Shown: one piece after another, positions 15,034-22,265 of the stretch
How positions within the stretch are numbered: position 1 is the stretch's first letter
Layout of the letters: each line of letters starts with the position of its first letter
Source of the DNA: Acidobacteriota bacterium
Lineage (GTDB): Bacteria > Acidobacteriota > Terriglobia > Acidiferrales > UBA7541
Length of the DNA stretch: 36,911 nucleotides
Direction of reading: 5' to 3'
Assembly (NCBI GenBank): GCA_003165465.1
Contig: PLUM01000024.1
Location: forward strand, 1-36,911
Translations under genes and position numbers: made by a program
The notes under the pieces: generated by a model
Told to the model about the DNA's origin: nothing
Database searches by the model: none
Seen by the model: the letters and a program-made list of their open reading frames with translations, nothing else

Positions 15034-16077
15034 TCAGGACTTTTTGCGGAAGGGATCCCAGCCTTTGGCTTGCAGGGGTGTCGTGCGTCCATCGGTTCCG
15101 AGAAGGATAACCTTTTTCGCGCGTGTCATTTCTCCGATGACGGTTATGGGAACTCCGCCCACCCTGGCGGGCAGGCGGCTTGAAAACTTCTTCGAGACGG
15201 TGAAAAGAAGCTCGTAGTCTTCCCCGCCGTGGAGCGCCATATCCAGAGGATCGAAGCCCCGCCGCGTCAATCCCACCGGAACCCTTGCCAGCGGGATTTC
15301 CCGCGCCCACACGATGGCGCCCACTCCGCTGGCTTCGCAAATGTGCCCGAGATCTGTCGAGAGGCCGTCCGAGGTGTCGATCATTGAAGTAGCGATCGTT
15401 GATGTGGCGTACGTCGATGTGGCGTACGTCGATGCGGCGATCTTCGACGTGGCGGCCCGATGGCCGGCCAGCCACACTCCGAGCGCCAGCCGCGGTTCCG
15501 GATAGAAATGTTTCTTCAAAAGTTTCGCCCAACTCTTTTGCTTGTGGAGTTTTTCTTGGATCAGGCGCAAACCCAGCTCCGCCTCTCCCAGCCTTCCGCT
15601 CACGCAAAGCAAATCTCCCGGCCTTGCTCCGGAACGCAAAATTGCCTGCCCGCGATCGACTTCTCCCATAACCGTAAGGCTGATCGTGACCAGCGGGTAC
15701 TTCGTGGTATCGCCTCCGGCCAGCACCAAGCCGAACCGCCGGGCCGCGCGCGCCAGGCCTCCGAGAAAGCCGTCGAACCACGTCCCAGCGCAGGCCTCGG
15801 GCAACCCCAGGGTCATGAAGAAATACCGGGGCCGCGCTCCCATGGCCGCGATATCACTCGTGGCGCGGGCGAGCGCCTTGTAGCCGACGGATCTCGGGTG
15901 TTGAATGTTCCGCAGGAAGTGAACGTTTTCGAGAAATGCGTCCGTCGTGACGACCCATTCGCTGCCAACGCGTGGGCGCAGAATCGCGGCATCGTCGCCG
16001 ATACCCACGCGCAGGCCGTCTCCGGCGAAAGGGAACCGCAGGCTTACCCGTTTTATCAGTTGGTCTTCCCTGTCCAT
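15034..16077 (-). CDS. thiL: Thiamine-monophosphate kinase ThiL
   Basis: Phosphorylates thiamine monophosphate to the active cofactor thiamine diphosphate. The 347-aa protein has the PurM/ThiL fold: an N-terminal GIGDDAAILRP motif, VTTDAFLENVHFLR, and KALARATSDIAAMGARPRYF, then the glycine-rich GGDTTKYP region, GARPGDLLCVSGRLGEAELG, the metal and substrate motif SMIDTSDGLSTDLGHIC and LHGGEDYELLFTV. All are conserved. Immediately before SMIDTSDGL the protein has an inserted run of about 25 residues made of five near-identical 5-residue units (S-T-Y-A-T type), encoded by a 15-nt tandem repeat. The gene is single and divergent from the M23 peptidase gene. No thiamine riboswitch is visible. Confidence 0.95.
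   Translation of the reverse strand: MDREDQLIKRVSLRFPFAGDGLRVGIGDDAAILRPRVGSEWVVTTDAFLENVHFLRNIQHPRSVGYKALARATSDIAAMGARPRYFFMTLGLPEACAGTWFDGFLGGLARAARRFGLVLAGGDTTKYPLVTISLTVMGEVDRGQAILRSGARPGDLLCVSGRLGEAELGLRLIQEKLHKQKSWAKLLKKHFYPEPRLALGVWLAGHRAATSKIAASTYATSTYATSTIATSMIDTSDGLSTDLGHICEASGVGAIVWAREIPLARVPVGLTRRGFDPLDMALHGGEDYELLFTVSKKFSSRLPARVGGVPITVIGEMTRAKKVILLGTDGRTTPLQAKGWDPFRKKS
15374..15448. repeat. In-frame 15-nt tandem repeat inside thiL
   Basis: Five consecutive 15-nt units on the plus strand: GTGTCGATCATTGAA, GTAGCGATCGTTGAT, GTGGCGTACGTCGAT twice identical, and GCGGCGATCTTCGAC. Because 15 is a multiple of three the reading frame of thiL is kept, adding units like STYAT. The two central identical copies suggest recent slippage. 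Confidence 0.9.
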
Positions 16078-16184
16078 CAGTACAGTTGTCCAGACTCAGC
16101 TTCGTATGATCTGATAGAGGACATAGTACAAGCGTGCCGGGCGATAGAGGAATAGTTTTGAACAGCCCGAGCCGGGAAAAAAGG

Positions 16185-16213
16185 TTGACTCTGTTCAGGT
16201 CTGAAACTAGACT
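16185..16213 (+). promoter_or_regulatory. Sigma70-type promoter of the M23 peptidase gene
   Basis: TTGACT (16185-16190), a 17-nt spacer and TAGACT (16208-16213). The -35 is a 5/6 match and the -10 a 4/6 match. Transcription would start near 16220, which rules out an upstream start codon at 16134 and favours the ATG at 16353. Confidence 0.65.
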
Positions 16214-16352
16214 TGGGTCGGTTTCGAACCAATACTCTCGGTTCAAACGGTTTGTCGGCTCCAACGGCTGGATAGATTGCATGGGCCGCGGAGTTGAATG
16301 GCCCCGGCTCCCTCGTACGCAAGACGGATTTTGCTGTTTCGGATTTCAGACT

Positions 16353-17237
16353 ATGAGACCAGAAGCCTACACATTTTTCGTGGCGTCCAGCCGGAAGGGA
16401 AACTTCCGCAAGATTCTAATTCCCGGCTATATGCTTCATTTGATTGCCATTCTCGCTGTGGTAGGCGGGGTGACGGTGCTTGCGGCGACTGCTTCCTACA
16501 CGCGAATGCTCTGGAAAGTGGGCAATTACAATACACTGCGCCGCGAACAGGACGCGCTCAAGCAAAATTACAAAAATCTTGAATCGAGCGTCAAGGACAC
16601 CAACGACCGGATGAGCTCGCTGCAATCGCTGGCCACCGAAGTGGCCATGACCTACGGCTTCATGCACTTCAGGCAGAGCCCGTTTGGCGTGAACGAAAAT
16701 TCGCAGGCTTCCAGCGACGGGTTCGAGAACTCCATGGCGCAATTCAATTTCCTGGAGAAGAATGTCACGGGCGCGGTTCTCCCGTCGGGCAGCCTGCAAC
16801 TGGTTTCCGCGCCGAGTATAGCGGACCTGACTTCCACGCCGACGCTATGGCCGGTGATTGGCCATCTGACGGGAACCTTCGGCCAGCGCATGGATCCGTT
16901 CAGCGGTGAAGGCGCCTTCCACACGGGCGTCGATATATCCTCTCAGTACGGCGATGCAGTGCGCGTTTCGGCCGACGGCGTCGTGATCGAGGCCAATGAA
17001 CGCGGCGGCTACGGGCGTCTGGTGGTTGTCGATCACGGATTTGGCGTGACCACCTATTACGGTCATCTTTCGGGTTTCAGCGTGATGGCGGGGCAGCAGG
17101 TAAAGCGCGGCGACCCAATCGGCAATGTCGGCGTCAGCGGCCGCTCCACCGGGCCTCACGTGCACTACGAAGTTCGCATCAATGGCGCTCCGGTCAACCC
17201 GATGCGCTACCTGCGCCAGGCTGCCGCCGCAGACTAA
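16353..17237 (+). CDS. M23-family murein endopeptidase with membrane anchor
   Basis: Zinc metallopeptidase-type protein acting on peptidoglycan. Taking ATG 16353, the product is 294 aa: a short cytoplasmic start, one membrane helix (about residues 27-50), a coiled coil (about 55-95, LRREQDALKQNYKNLESSVK), a variable region, and a C-terminal lysostaphin-type M23 domain. The metal ligands are visible in FHTGVDISS (H-x-x-x-D) and in PHVHYEVRINGAPVNP (H-x-H), so the enzyme is probably active and not a LytM activator with degenerate ligands. The reading frame is open further upstream to 16134, but that part lies upstream of the predicted promoter and has no family similarity. It could belong to the EnvC/NlpD-like or MepM-like groups. 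Confidence 0.9.
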   Translation: MRPEAYTFFVASSRKGNFRKILIPGYMLHLIAILAVVGGVTVLAATASYTRMLWKVGNYNTLRREQDALKQNYKNLESSVKDTNDRMSSLQSLATEVAMTYGFMHFRQSPFGVNENSQASSDGFENSMAQFNFLEKNVTGAVLPSGSLQLVSAPSIADLTSTPTLWPVIGHLTGTFGQRMDPFSGEGAFHTGVDISSQYGDAVRVSADGVVIEANERGGYGRLVVVDHGFGVTTYYGHLSGFSVMAGQQVKRGDPIGNVGVSGRSTGPHVHYEVRINGAPVNPMRYLRQAAAAD

Positions 17238-17299
17238 GTTTCTTCCCTTGCGTTTTCTGGCAAGGAATTCCCTAATTTTCTCAATCGTATTTGGATTTG

Positions 17300-17380
17300 A
17301 GTAGCACAGGCTTCAGCCTGTGTGGTTTTGATTTGTGGCAAGCTAAGGTCAAAAGAACACAGGCTGAAGCCTGTGCTACT
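17300..17380. repeat. 81-bp REPIN-like element, copy A
   Basis: Two inverted REP-like halves, AGTAGCACAGGCTTCAGCCT.. at the left and ..AGGCTGAAGCCTGTGCTACT at the right, flank a spacer containing GGTTTTGATTTGTGGC. The same 81-bp element occurs in the opposite orientation at 27158-27238 with about 90% identity over its whole length. Its right end overlaps the last codons of the Nudix gene and supplies its TAG stop. Confidence 0.9.
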
Positions 17381-17855
17381 TAAGAGCCGCGCGCTCGCGC
17401 GCCCGGGCAAACGCTTTTCGCACCACGCGCGTGGCCGCCACGTTCAAATTAAATTTCACCAGTTCTTCCTCCCGCGCCCAGGCAAACTCCAGCGCGTCGC
17501 TTGCCGCGGAAAGCGTTCCGCCGCGAATCTCGCATAGATAATCGAGAATGACGAAGTGATACTGCGGGCGCGATACGTCGCCCGGCGTTCCGTCCGCGTT
17601 CGGAGGCGCGGGAAAAATGCGCTCGAACACCTCGATCAGCTCGATCACGCGCACTTCGAGGCCGGTTTCCTCGGCCAGCTCCCGCGTGACGCCCCGCTCG
17701 ATCGTTTCTCCCACCTCAAGCAGCCCGCCGGGAATGGACCATTCGCCTTCGAGCGGCGGGCTGGCGCGCCGGATCAGCAATGCGCGGGCGTCGTCAATCA
17801 CCACGCCGCCTACGCCGATCATCGGTTGTTCGGGATATTCTCTTCTGGGTGCCAT
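17376..17855 (-). CDS. Nudix hydrolase
   Basis: Pyrophosphohydrolase of nucleoside-diphosphate-linked substrates. The 159-aa protein has a full Nudix box at residues 44-66: G44-x5-E50-x7-R58-E59-L-A-E62-E63-x-G65-L. The preceding text PMIGVGGVVIDDARALLIRR and EGEWSIPGG is typical of ADP-ribose or (d)NTP-cleaving subfamilies. The substrate cannot be read from the sequence. The C-terminal tail is Arg/Ala-rich and ends inside the REPIN-like repeat at 17300-17380, which gives the TAG stop. It is divergent from the LysW-like gene. Confidence 0.9.
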   Translation of the reverse strand: MAPRREYPEQPMIGVGGVVIDDARALLIRRASPPLEGEWSIPGGLLEVGETIERGVTRELAEETGLEVRVIELIEVFERIFPAPPNADGTPGDVSRPQYHFVILDYLCEIRGGTLSAASDALEFAWAREEELVKFNLNVAATRVVRKAFARARERAALK

Positions 17856-17895
17856 GGTTGTTTTGCCCGCTTCCCTCCCGGGCCGCTTCGCGTTA

Positions 17896-17901
17896 TATAA
17901 T
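17896..17901 (+). promoter_or_regulatory. -10 element upstream of the LysW-like gene
   Basis: A perfect TATAAT lies 45 nt before the GTG start. No good -35 is found at 16-18 nt distance, so the promoter may depend on an activator or another sigma factor. Confidence 0.45.
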
Positions 17902-17945
17902 ACTTCAGCAGCTCGTATGTCCTAATCCGCAAGGAGGATTTCGCC

Positions 17946-18197
17946 GTGGTTCGTTGCCCTAAATGCGCCACTGAAATTGACGTTGACGAAGATGAAGTCG
18001 AGGAAGGCGAAATTCTGGCCTGCCCCGAGTGCGAAACCGAAATGGAAGTCGTGCAAATTCATCCCGTCAAGGTGAACGCCATCTCGGAAGACGATGACGA
18101 AGATGAGGAAGAGGAAGAGTCCGAGGATGGCGACGACCTGGACAAAAAAGACGAAGATGACGAAGAGGAAGAGGAAGACGAAGACGAAGAAGAATAG
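17946..18197 (+). CDS. LysW-like zinc-ribbon protein with long acidic tail
   Basis: An 83-aa protein starting at GTG 17946, with AAGGAGG about 9 nt upstream. The N-terminal half is a zinc ribbon with C4-x2-C7 and C26-x2-C29, and its text (VRCPKCATEIDVDEDEVEEG, then EILACPECETEMEVVQIHP) closely resembles LysW, the amino-group carrier protein of lysine/arginine biosynthesis in Thermus and archaea. Real LysW ends in EDWGE, whose terminal Glu carries the substrate. Here that end is absent; residues 48-83 are a tail with 31 Asp/Glu in 36 positions, ending in Glu. No lysine or arginine genes are nearby. It might be a carrier with an altered tail, a histone/chaperone-like acidic protein or a metal-binding protein. 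The function is unknown; the ribbon assignment is firm. Confidence 0.82.
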   Translation: MVRCPKCATEIDVDEDEVEEGEILACPECETEMEVVQIHPVKVNAISEDDDEDEEEEESEDGDDLDKKDEDDEEEEEDEDEEE

Positions 18198-18258
18198 GTT
18201 TGGCTCGCTCTTCGAAGTCTTCCGGCATCCCCTCCCTTCCATTCGCCATCTCACGATC

Positions 18259-18651
18259 GTGCGTTTAACGATTGCACTCATCGGCCTGATCTGGCTGGCG
18301 GGCGCGGCTTCGGTCTGCGCGCCGCTCGCCCACGCGCAGGAATCGGGCCGTTCGCGCACCCATATTTTCGTCGTCTTTGTCACCGTGTTTTCGGACCGGG
18401 GTCTCTCTCTTCCGGGCGCACGCGTGAGGCTTCGCCGCTCGGGTGAAAAGAAATTTCGATGGGAGGCCGCGTCCGACCATCAGGGAGAGATTGCCTTTCG
18501 CGTTCCAGAAGGCGGGGAGTACGAAATGACGATCGAAGCGCGCGGCTTCAAACTGGAAACACGCAAGGTTGACGCACGGCAAGAGAATCGCGCGGACCTG
18601 ACGATCCGGATGGAACCCCGGACAGCGCCGACCGCCGGAGGAAAATCATGA
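18259..18651 (+). CDS. Small secreted protein with carboxypeptidase-regulatory-like fold
   Basis: The start is uncertain: I chose the GTG at 18259 because it begins directly at a signal peptide (VRLTIALIGLIWLAGAASVC, then A-P-L-A-H-A-Q). Upstream in-frame codons overlap the acidic tail of the previous gene and are Lys/Thr-rich shadow sequence. That gives 130 aa. The mature domain has the beta-sandwich pattern of CarboxypepD_reg/Cna-B-like domains: VFSDRGLSLPGARVRLRRSG, then DHQGEIAFRVPEGGEYEMTI and EARGFKLETRKVDA. Such domains bind or scaffold on the cell surface; no catalytic residues are expected. It overlaps the next gene by ATGA (18648-18651), and both encode the same fold. Confidence 0.75.
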   Translation: MRLTIALIGLIWLAGAASVCAPLAHAQESGRSRTHIFVVFVTVFSDRGLSLPGARVRLRRSGEKKFRWEAASDHQGEIAFRVPEGGEYEMTIEARGFKLETRKVDARQENRADLTIRMEPRTAPTAGGKS

Positions 18652-19019
18652 ACCTGCGCAGGTCGCTTGGCCTCGCCGCACTCGTCGCTTTAGCCGCGAC
18701 CGCATTGCTCGCCCAGGGAAAACCCAAGGGGAAGGACTCCGAACTGCGCACCGTTCGCGGAACCGTCGTGGACAAGGAGGAAGCCCCGGTGGAAACGGCC
18801 GTCGTCTACCTGAAAAACATCCATAGCCAGGACGTCACCACGCACCTCTCCGACAGCGACGGCACATTTCGTTTCAGCGGCCTGGATCTCAACGTCGATT
18901 ACGAAATCCACGCTGAACGCGACGGCTGGACCTCGCCGGCCCGATCGATCTCGAACTTCGACAATCGCAAGGAGTTCGTCCTCACGCTGAAGCTCGACCG
19001 CAAAAAAAACGCGAAGTAA
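18648..19019 (+). CDS. Small secreted carboxypeptidase-regulatory-like protein
   Basis: A 123-aa protein with a signal peptide (MNLRRSLGLAALVALAATAL, then L-A-Q) and one CarboxypepD_reg-like beta-sandwich: LRTVRGTVVDKEEAPVETAV, then VYLKNIHSQDVTTHLSDSDG and TFRFSGLDLNVDYEIHAERD. The R-G-x-V-x-D start and the D-G-x-F-x-F-x-G-L signature are typical. It is translationally coupled to the preceding gene by a 4-nt overlap. The C-terminus is Lys-rich. Such proteins are abundant in Acidobacteriota; a specific role is not known. A perfect hairpin follows 9 nt after the stop. Confidence 0.85.
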   Translation: MNLRRSLGLAALVALAATALLAQGKPKGKDSELRTVRGTVVDKEEAPVETAVVYLKNIHSQDVTTHLSDSDGTFRFSGLDLNVDYEIHAERDGWTSPARSISNFDNRKEFVLTLKLDRKKNAK

Positions 19020-19027
19020 ACTTCGCG

Positions 19028-19054
19028 GTGGCGTAGGCTTCAAGCCTACGCCAC
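19028..19054. terminator. Palindrome after the secreted-protein pair
   Basis: GTGGCGTAGGCTT and AAGCCTACGCCAC pair perfectly around a single central C, directly after the stop of the preceding gene. There is no long T-run. It is related in sequence to the GTAGGCTTCA-type repeats elsewhere in the window, so it may be a REP-like element used as a transcript end. Confidence 0.6.
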
Positions 19055-19192
19055 TTGATCCCCCAGAATCTCTACCCCCACGGCCCGAATTTGCAGTAAC
19101 ATGCTTCCACGCAACGCCAGACAATCGTTTCCGTTTTTATCGGGCTTACGGGGCCGGCATCGAAATCGGAATTTCTTTCGCGGAGGACTCGC

Positions 19193-19738
19193 ATGGCGAT
19201 TCAACTGAACATCAATGGCAAGCGGCATTCGGTGGACGTTCCGCCGAACATGCCCCTGTTGTGGGTCCTGCGGGACACGCTGGGGATGACGGGCACGAAA
19301 TTCGGCTGCGGCATGTCCCTGTGCGGCGCCTGCACCGTGCACATCGATGGCGAAGCCACGCGCTCCTGCGTCACTCCCGTCTCGGCCGCCGCCGGAAAAA
19401 AGATCACGACCATCGAGGGACTTTCCGCCGACCGCAGCCATCCGGTGCAGCGCGCATGGATCGAAGTGGACGTGCCGCAATGCGGATACTGCCAGTCCGG
19501 TCAAATCATGACCGCCGCTTCCCTGCTGGCGAAAAACCCGAAGCCGAGCGACCCGGAAATCGACGAAGCCATGAAGGGAAACATCTGCCGCTGCGGCACG
19601 TACCAGCGGATTCGCGAGGCCGTGCATCGCGCCGCGGAATTGCACGCGGCTCCCGCAAAATCCGCCGAACTCGGCGGCGCAAACGGCGCGGAAGAAGCGG
19701 CCGATCGCCAGCCCGTGAACGCGGGAGGTGCGGCATGA
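19193..19738 (+). CDS. Isoquinoline 1-oxidoreductase-type alpha subunit ([2Fe-2S] protein)
   Basis: Electron-transfer subunit of a molybdenum hydroxylase of the xanthine oxidase family. The 181-aa protein has the plant-type [2Fe-2S] cluster motif (C39, C44, C47, C59 in [18 protein letters not shown] and onward) and the second cluster of the four-helix domain (C97-x2-C100 in [12 protein letters not shown], and C132-x-C134 in [12 protein letters not shown]). Residues 150-181 are an Ala/Glu-rich tail. The ATG has GGAGG 6 nt upstream. The stop overlaps the start of the beta subunit (ATGA at 19735-19738), showing tight coupling. The substrate is not readable; isoquinoline, nicotinate derivatives or aldehydes are all possible. 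Confidence 0.92.
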   Translation: MAIQLNINGKRHSVDVPPNMPLLWVLRDTLGMTGTKFGCGMSLCGACTVHIDGEATRSCVTPVSAAAGKKITTIEGLSADRSHPVQRAWIEVDVPQCGYCQSGQIMTAASLLAKNPKPSDPEIDEAMKGNICRCGTYQRIREAVHRAAELHAAPAKSAELGGANGAEEAADRQPVNAGGAA

Positions 19739-21921
19739 GCGCCCGAACAACAACTGGAACAACAACGGGAACAACAACGGGAATCAATCGCCGAGGTTTT
19801 CTGAAGACAAGCGCCGCCGGAGCAGCCGGCCTGGCCATCGGATTTTATTTGCCGGGACGGTTTGAAGCGCTCGCGGCGGGCCCCGCAGCCGCCACGGCGC
19901 CGGCATCCTTGAACGCCTGGATGTTGATCTCCACGACCGACGCCGTGACCATCATGATCGACAAGTCGGAAATGGGACAGGGAATCCTGACGGCGCTCTG
20001 CATGATCGCCGCCGAGGAACTGGATTGCGACTGGAAAAGCATCCGCACGGAATTCGCTCCCGCCGCCAAGAAATACTTCAATCCGGCGTTTGGCATGCAG
20101 GGCACGGGCGGCAGTTCCAGCGTGCGCTCTTCGTGGGATCCGATGCGCAAGGCTGGAGCGGCGGCGCGCGATATGTTGCTGCAGGCCGCGGCGCAAAAAT
20201 GGGGCGTCGATAAGAGCGCCTGCCGCACGGAAAACGGCGCGATCTACCACGACGCCACAAAACGCAAACTCACCTACGGCAGCGTGGCCGAGGCGGCGTC
20301 CAAACTTCCCGTTCCGCAGAATGTGCCGCTCAAGGATCCAAAGCAGTACCGCATCATCGGAAAATCGACCAAGCGTCTGGACACGCCCGACAAGGTCAAC
20401 GGCGCGGCGCAATTCGGCATCGACGTGCGGCAACCCGCGATGCTCTACGCGGTCATCGCGCGCTGCCCGGTGTTTGGCGGAAAAGTCGCGAGCTTCGATG
20501 CGGCGAAAGCCAAGGCCGTTCCCGGCGTCAAGGACGTGGTTCAGATTTCGAACGGACTTGCCGTGCTCGCCGACAGCACCTGGGCGGCGATGCAGGGGCG
20601 GCGCGCGCTCGACATCAAGTGGGACGAAGGAGCGAACGCTAACGTCAACAGTGCCGGCATCAGCAAGCTCCTCGCGAGTCAAATGGCGAAAAACGGCGCG
20701 GAGGCTCGCAAGGAAGGCGACGTGGAATCCGCCCTCATGAGCGCGGTGCAGAAAGTCGAAGCCGTCTACGAGGCTCCCTACCTCGCGCACGCCACGATGG
20801 AGCCGCTGAACGCAACCGCCGATGTTCGCGCCGACCGCGTGGATGTTTGGGCGCCCACGCAATTCCAGACCATGGCGCAGGGCATGTCGGCCAAGGTCGC
20901 CGGCGTAAAACCGGAGAATGTGTTCATCCACACGACATATCTCGGCGGCGGCTTCGGTCGCAAGGCCGGTACCGACTTCGTGATGGAAGCGGTGGAAACG
21001 TCCAAGGCGGCCGGCGCTCCCGTGAAACTTACCTGGTCGCGCGAGGACGACATGCAGCACGACTTCTACCGGCCCGCATCCTACGCAAGACTCTCGGCGG
21101 GACTCAACGCCGATGGGTTGCCCGTTGCCTGGACGACGCGTGTGGCCTGTTCTTCGATCATGGAAAAGTGGTTCCCGGGCAGCACGAAAAACAATCTCGA
21201 TCCGACCAGCGTCGAAGGCGTCGCCAACCTGCCGTACTCGATTCCCAACATCCTGGTGGACTACGTGCGAATCGAACCCGGCATCCCCGTGGGCTTCTGG
21301 CGGTCGGTGGGAACTTCGCAGAATGGTTTCTTCAGCGAATGCTTCATGGACGAGCTGGCAACGGCCGGCAAGAAGGACCCGTACGAGTTCCGCCGCCGCT
21401 TTCTCGACAAGGCTCCGCGCCACCTCGGCGTGCTCGAACTCGTCGCGCAAAAAGCGGACTGGAATAAGCCTCTGCCGGAAGGCCGCTATCGCGGCATTGC
21501 CGTGCTCGAGGCGTTTCAGAGCTTCGCCGCGCAGGTGGTGGAAATTTCGGTGGACCGCAAGGCGCGCACGCTGAAACTTCACCGCGTGGTTTGCGCGGTG
21601 GACGTTGGCCGCGTCGTGAATCCGGCCAACATCGTCATGCAAAGCGAGAGCGCCATCGTCTACGGCCTCTCTTCCGCCCTGTACGGCGCGATCACCATTT
21701 CCAACGGTCGCGTCGAGCAATCCAACTTTGACGACTATCAGGTCTTGCGCATGGACGCCATGCCCACGATCGAAGTACATATCGTGCCGAGCGAGGAAAA
21801 GCCCACCGGAGCCGGAGAGCTTTCCGTGCCGCCCGTGGTTCCGGCGCTGTGCAACGCGATCTTCGCCGCAACCGGCAAGCGCATACGCCGCCTGCCGATC
21901 GCCCCGGAAGATTTGGCGTAG
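19735..21921 (+). CDS. Isoquinoline 1-oxidoreductase-type beta subunit (molybdopterin subunit)
   Basis: Catalytic molybdopterin-cytosine-dinucleotide subunit of a two-subunit hydroxylase. Starting at ATG 19735 it is 728 aa. After an unusual [16 protein letters not shown] run from a 12-nt repeat comes a Tat-type signal, [20 protein letters not shown], so the folded complex is probably exported. Conserved segments include [54 protein letters not shown] and, near the end, [20 protein letters not shown] with the active-site glutamate. No FAD subunit is present and no cytochrome gene follows, unlike many periplasmic members with a c-type partner. The open frame extends upstream inside the alpha gene, but that is shadow. 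Confidence 0.92.
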   Translation: MSARTTTGTTTGTTTGINRRGFLKTSAAGAAGLAIGFYLPGRFEALAAGPAAATAPASLNAWMLISTTDAVTIMIDKSEMGQGILTALCMIAAEELDCDWKSIRTEFAPAAKKYFNPAFGMQGTGGSSSVRSSWDPMRKAGAAARDMLLQAAAQKWGVDKSACRTENGAIYHDATKRKLTYGSVAEAASKLPVPQNVPLKDPKQYRIIGKSTKRLDTPDKVNGAAQFGIDVRQPAMLYAVIARCPVFGGKVASFDAAKAKAVPGVKDVVQISNGLAVLADSTWAAMQGRRALDIKWDEGANANVNSAGISKLLASQMAKNGAEARKEGDVESALMSAVQKVEAVYEAPYLAHATMEPLNATADVRADRVDVWAPTQFQTMAQGMSAKVAGVKPENVFIHTTYLGGGFGRKAGTDFVMEAVETSKAAGAPVKLTWSREDDMQHDFYRPASYARLSAGLNADGLPVAWTTRVACSSIMEKWFPGSTKNNLDPTSVEGVANLPYSIPNILVDYVRIEPGIPVGFWRSVGTSQNGFFSECFMDELATAGKKDPYEFRRRFLDKAPRHLGVLELVAQKADWNKPLPEGRYRGIAVLEAFQSFAAQVVEISVDRKARTLKLHRVVCAVDVGRVVNPANIVMQSESAIVYGLSSALYGAITISNGRVEQSNFDDYQVLRMDAMPTIEVHIVPSEEKPTGAGELSVPPVVPALCNAIFAATGKRIRRLPIAPEDLA

Positions 21922-22103
21922 CGCGTCAGTAGCACAGGCTTCAGCCTGTGTTCTTTCGCCTTTAGTTTTGCCGGGTGCCCCATCCTTCGCGCCTTTTGCG
22001 AAGGGTGGGTCCTCCGCGCACAGGCAACGCAAAGCCGCATGGATTCCTCGCACGTTACGGCACGACGGAACAGTCTGCGGAAAAAGTCCTTCACTCCTTT
22101 AGT
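21922..22103. repeat. Cluster of repeat fragments after the molybdoenzyme genes
   Basis: Part of a gene-free stretch (21922-22265). At 21928-21967 lies a left half of the 81-bp REPIN-like element (AGTAGCACAGGCTTCAGCCT then GTGTTCTTT), without its right half. At 21979-22009 CCCATCCTTCGC pairs with GCGAAGGGTGGG across TTTT-containing loop sequence. GCGGAAAAAGTC at 22077-22088 recurs at 6180 and 14890. No gene is seen. Confidence 0.7.
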
Positions 22104-22174
22104 CCGAGCGAAGCGAGGAATCTCTCTTCGTTAGATTCGCAAGAAAAGAAAGAGAGATTCCTCGCTTCGCTCGG
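22104..22174. repeat. Dispersed inverted repeat, copy 2 (23-nt arms)
   Basis: Arms CCGAGCGAAGCGAGGAATCT.. (22104-22126) and ..AGATTCCTCGCTTCGCTCGG (22152-22174) are perfectly complementary across 25 nt and are followed by AATGAC, as in the copy at 6238-6309. It lies between the convergent molybdoenzyme and permease genes, so it may also help end transcription. Confidence 0.85.
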
Positions 22175-22265
22175 AATGACAAATAGGGGATGATTAAACA
22201 GGGATTTCTTTCGCGGGCTGAAGTCGAAAATCCCGACACAGTCGGGGTCCGCGCTATTGTGGGCG

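Noticed and set aside
12563-15781. 1072-codon open frame on the minus strand
   Set aside because: It is antisense to the PBP1A gene, whose motifs are all intact, and also overlaps thiL in another frame. The composition is typical of a shadow.
16134-16352. N-terminal extension of the M23 peptidase (ATG at 16134)
   Set aside because: A good promoter (16185-16213) lies inside the extension, and the extra residues show no signal or family pattern.
19501-22053. 850-codon open frame on the minus strand over the molybdoenzyme genes
   Set aside because: It is antisense to the alpha and beta subunit genes, with no recognisable domain; His/Arg-rich shadow.
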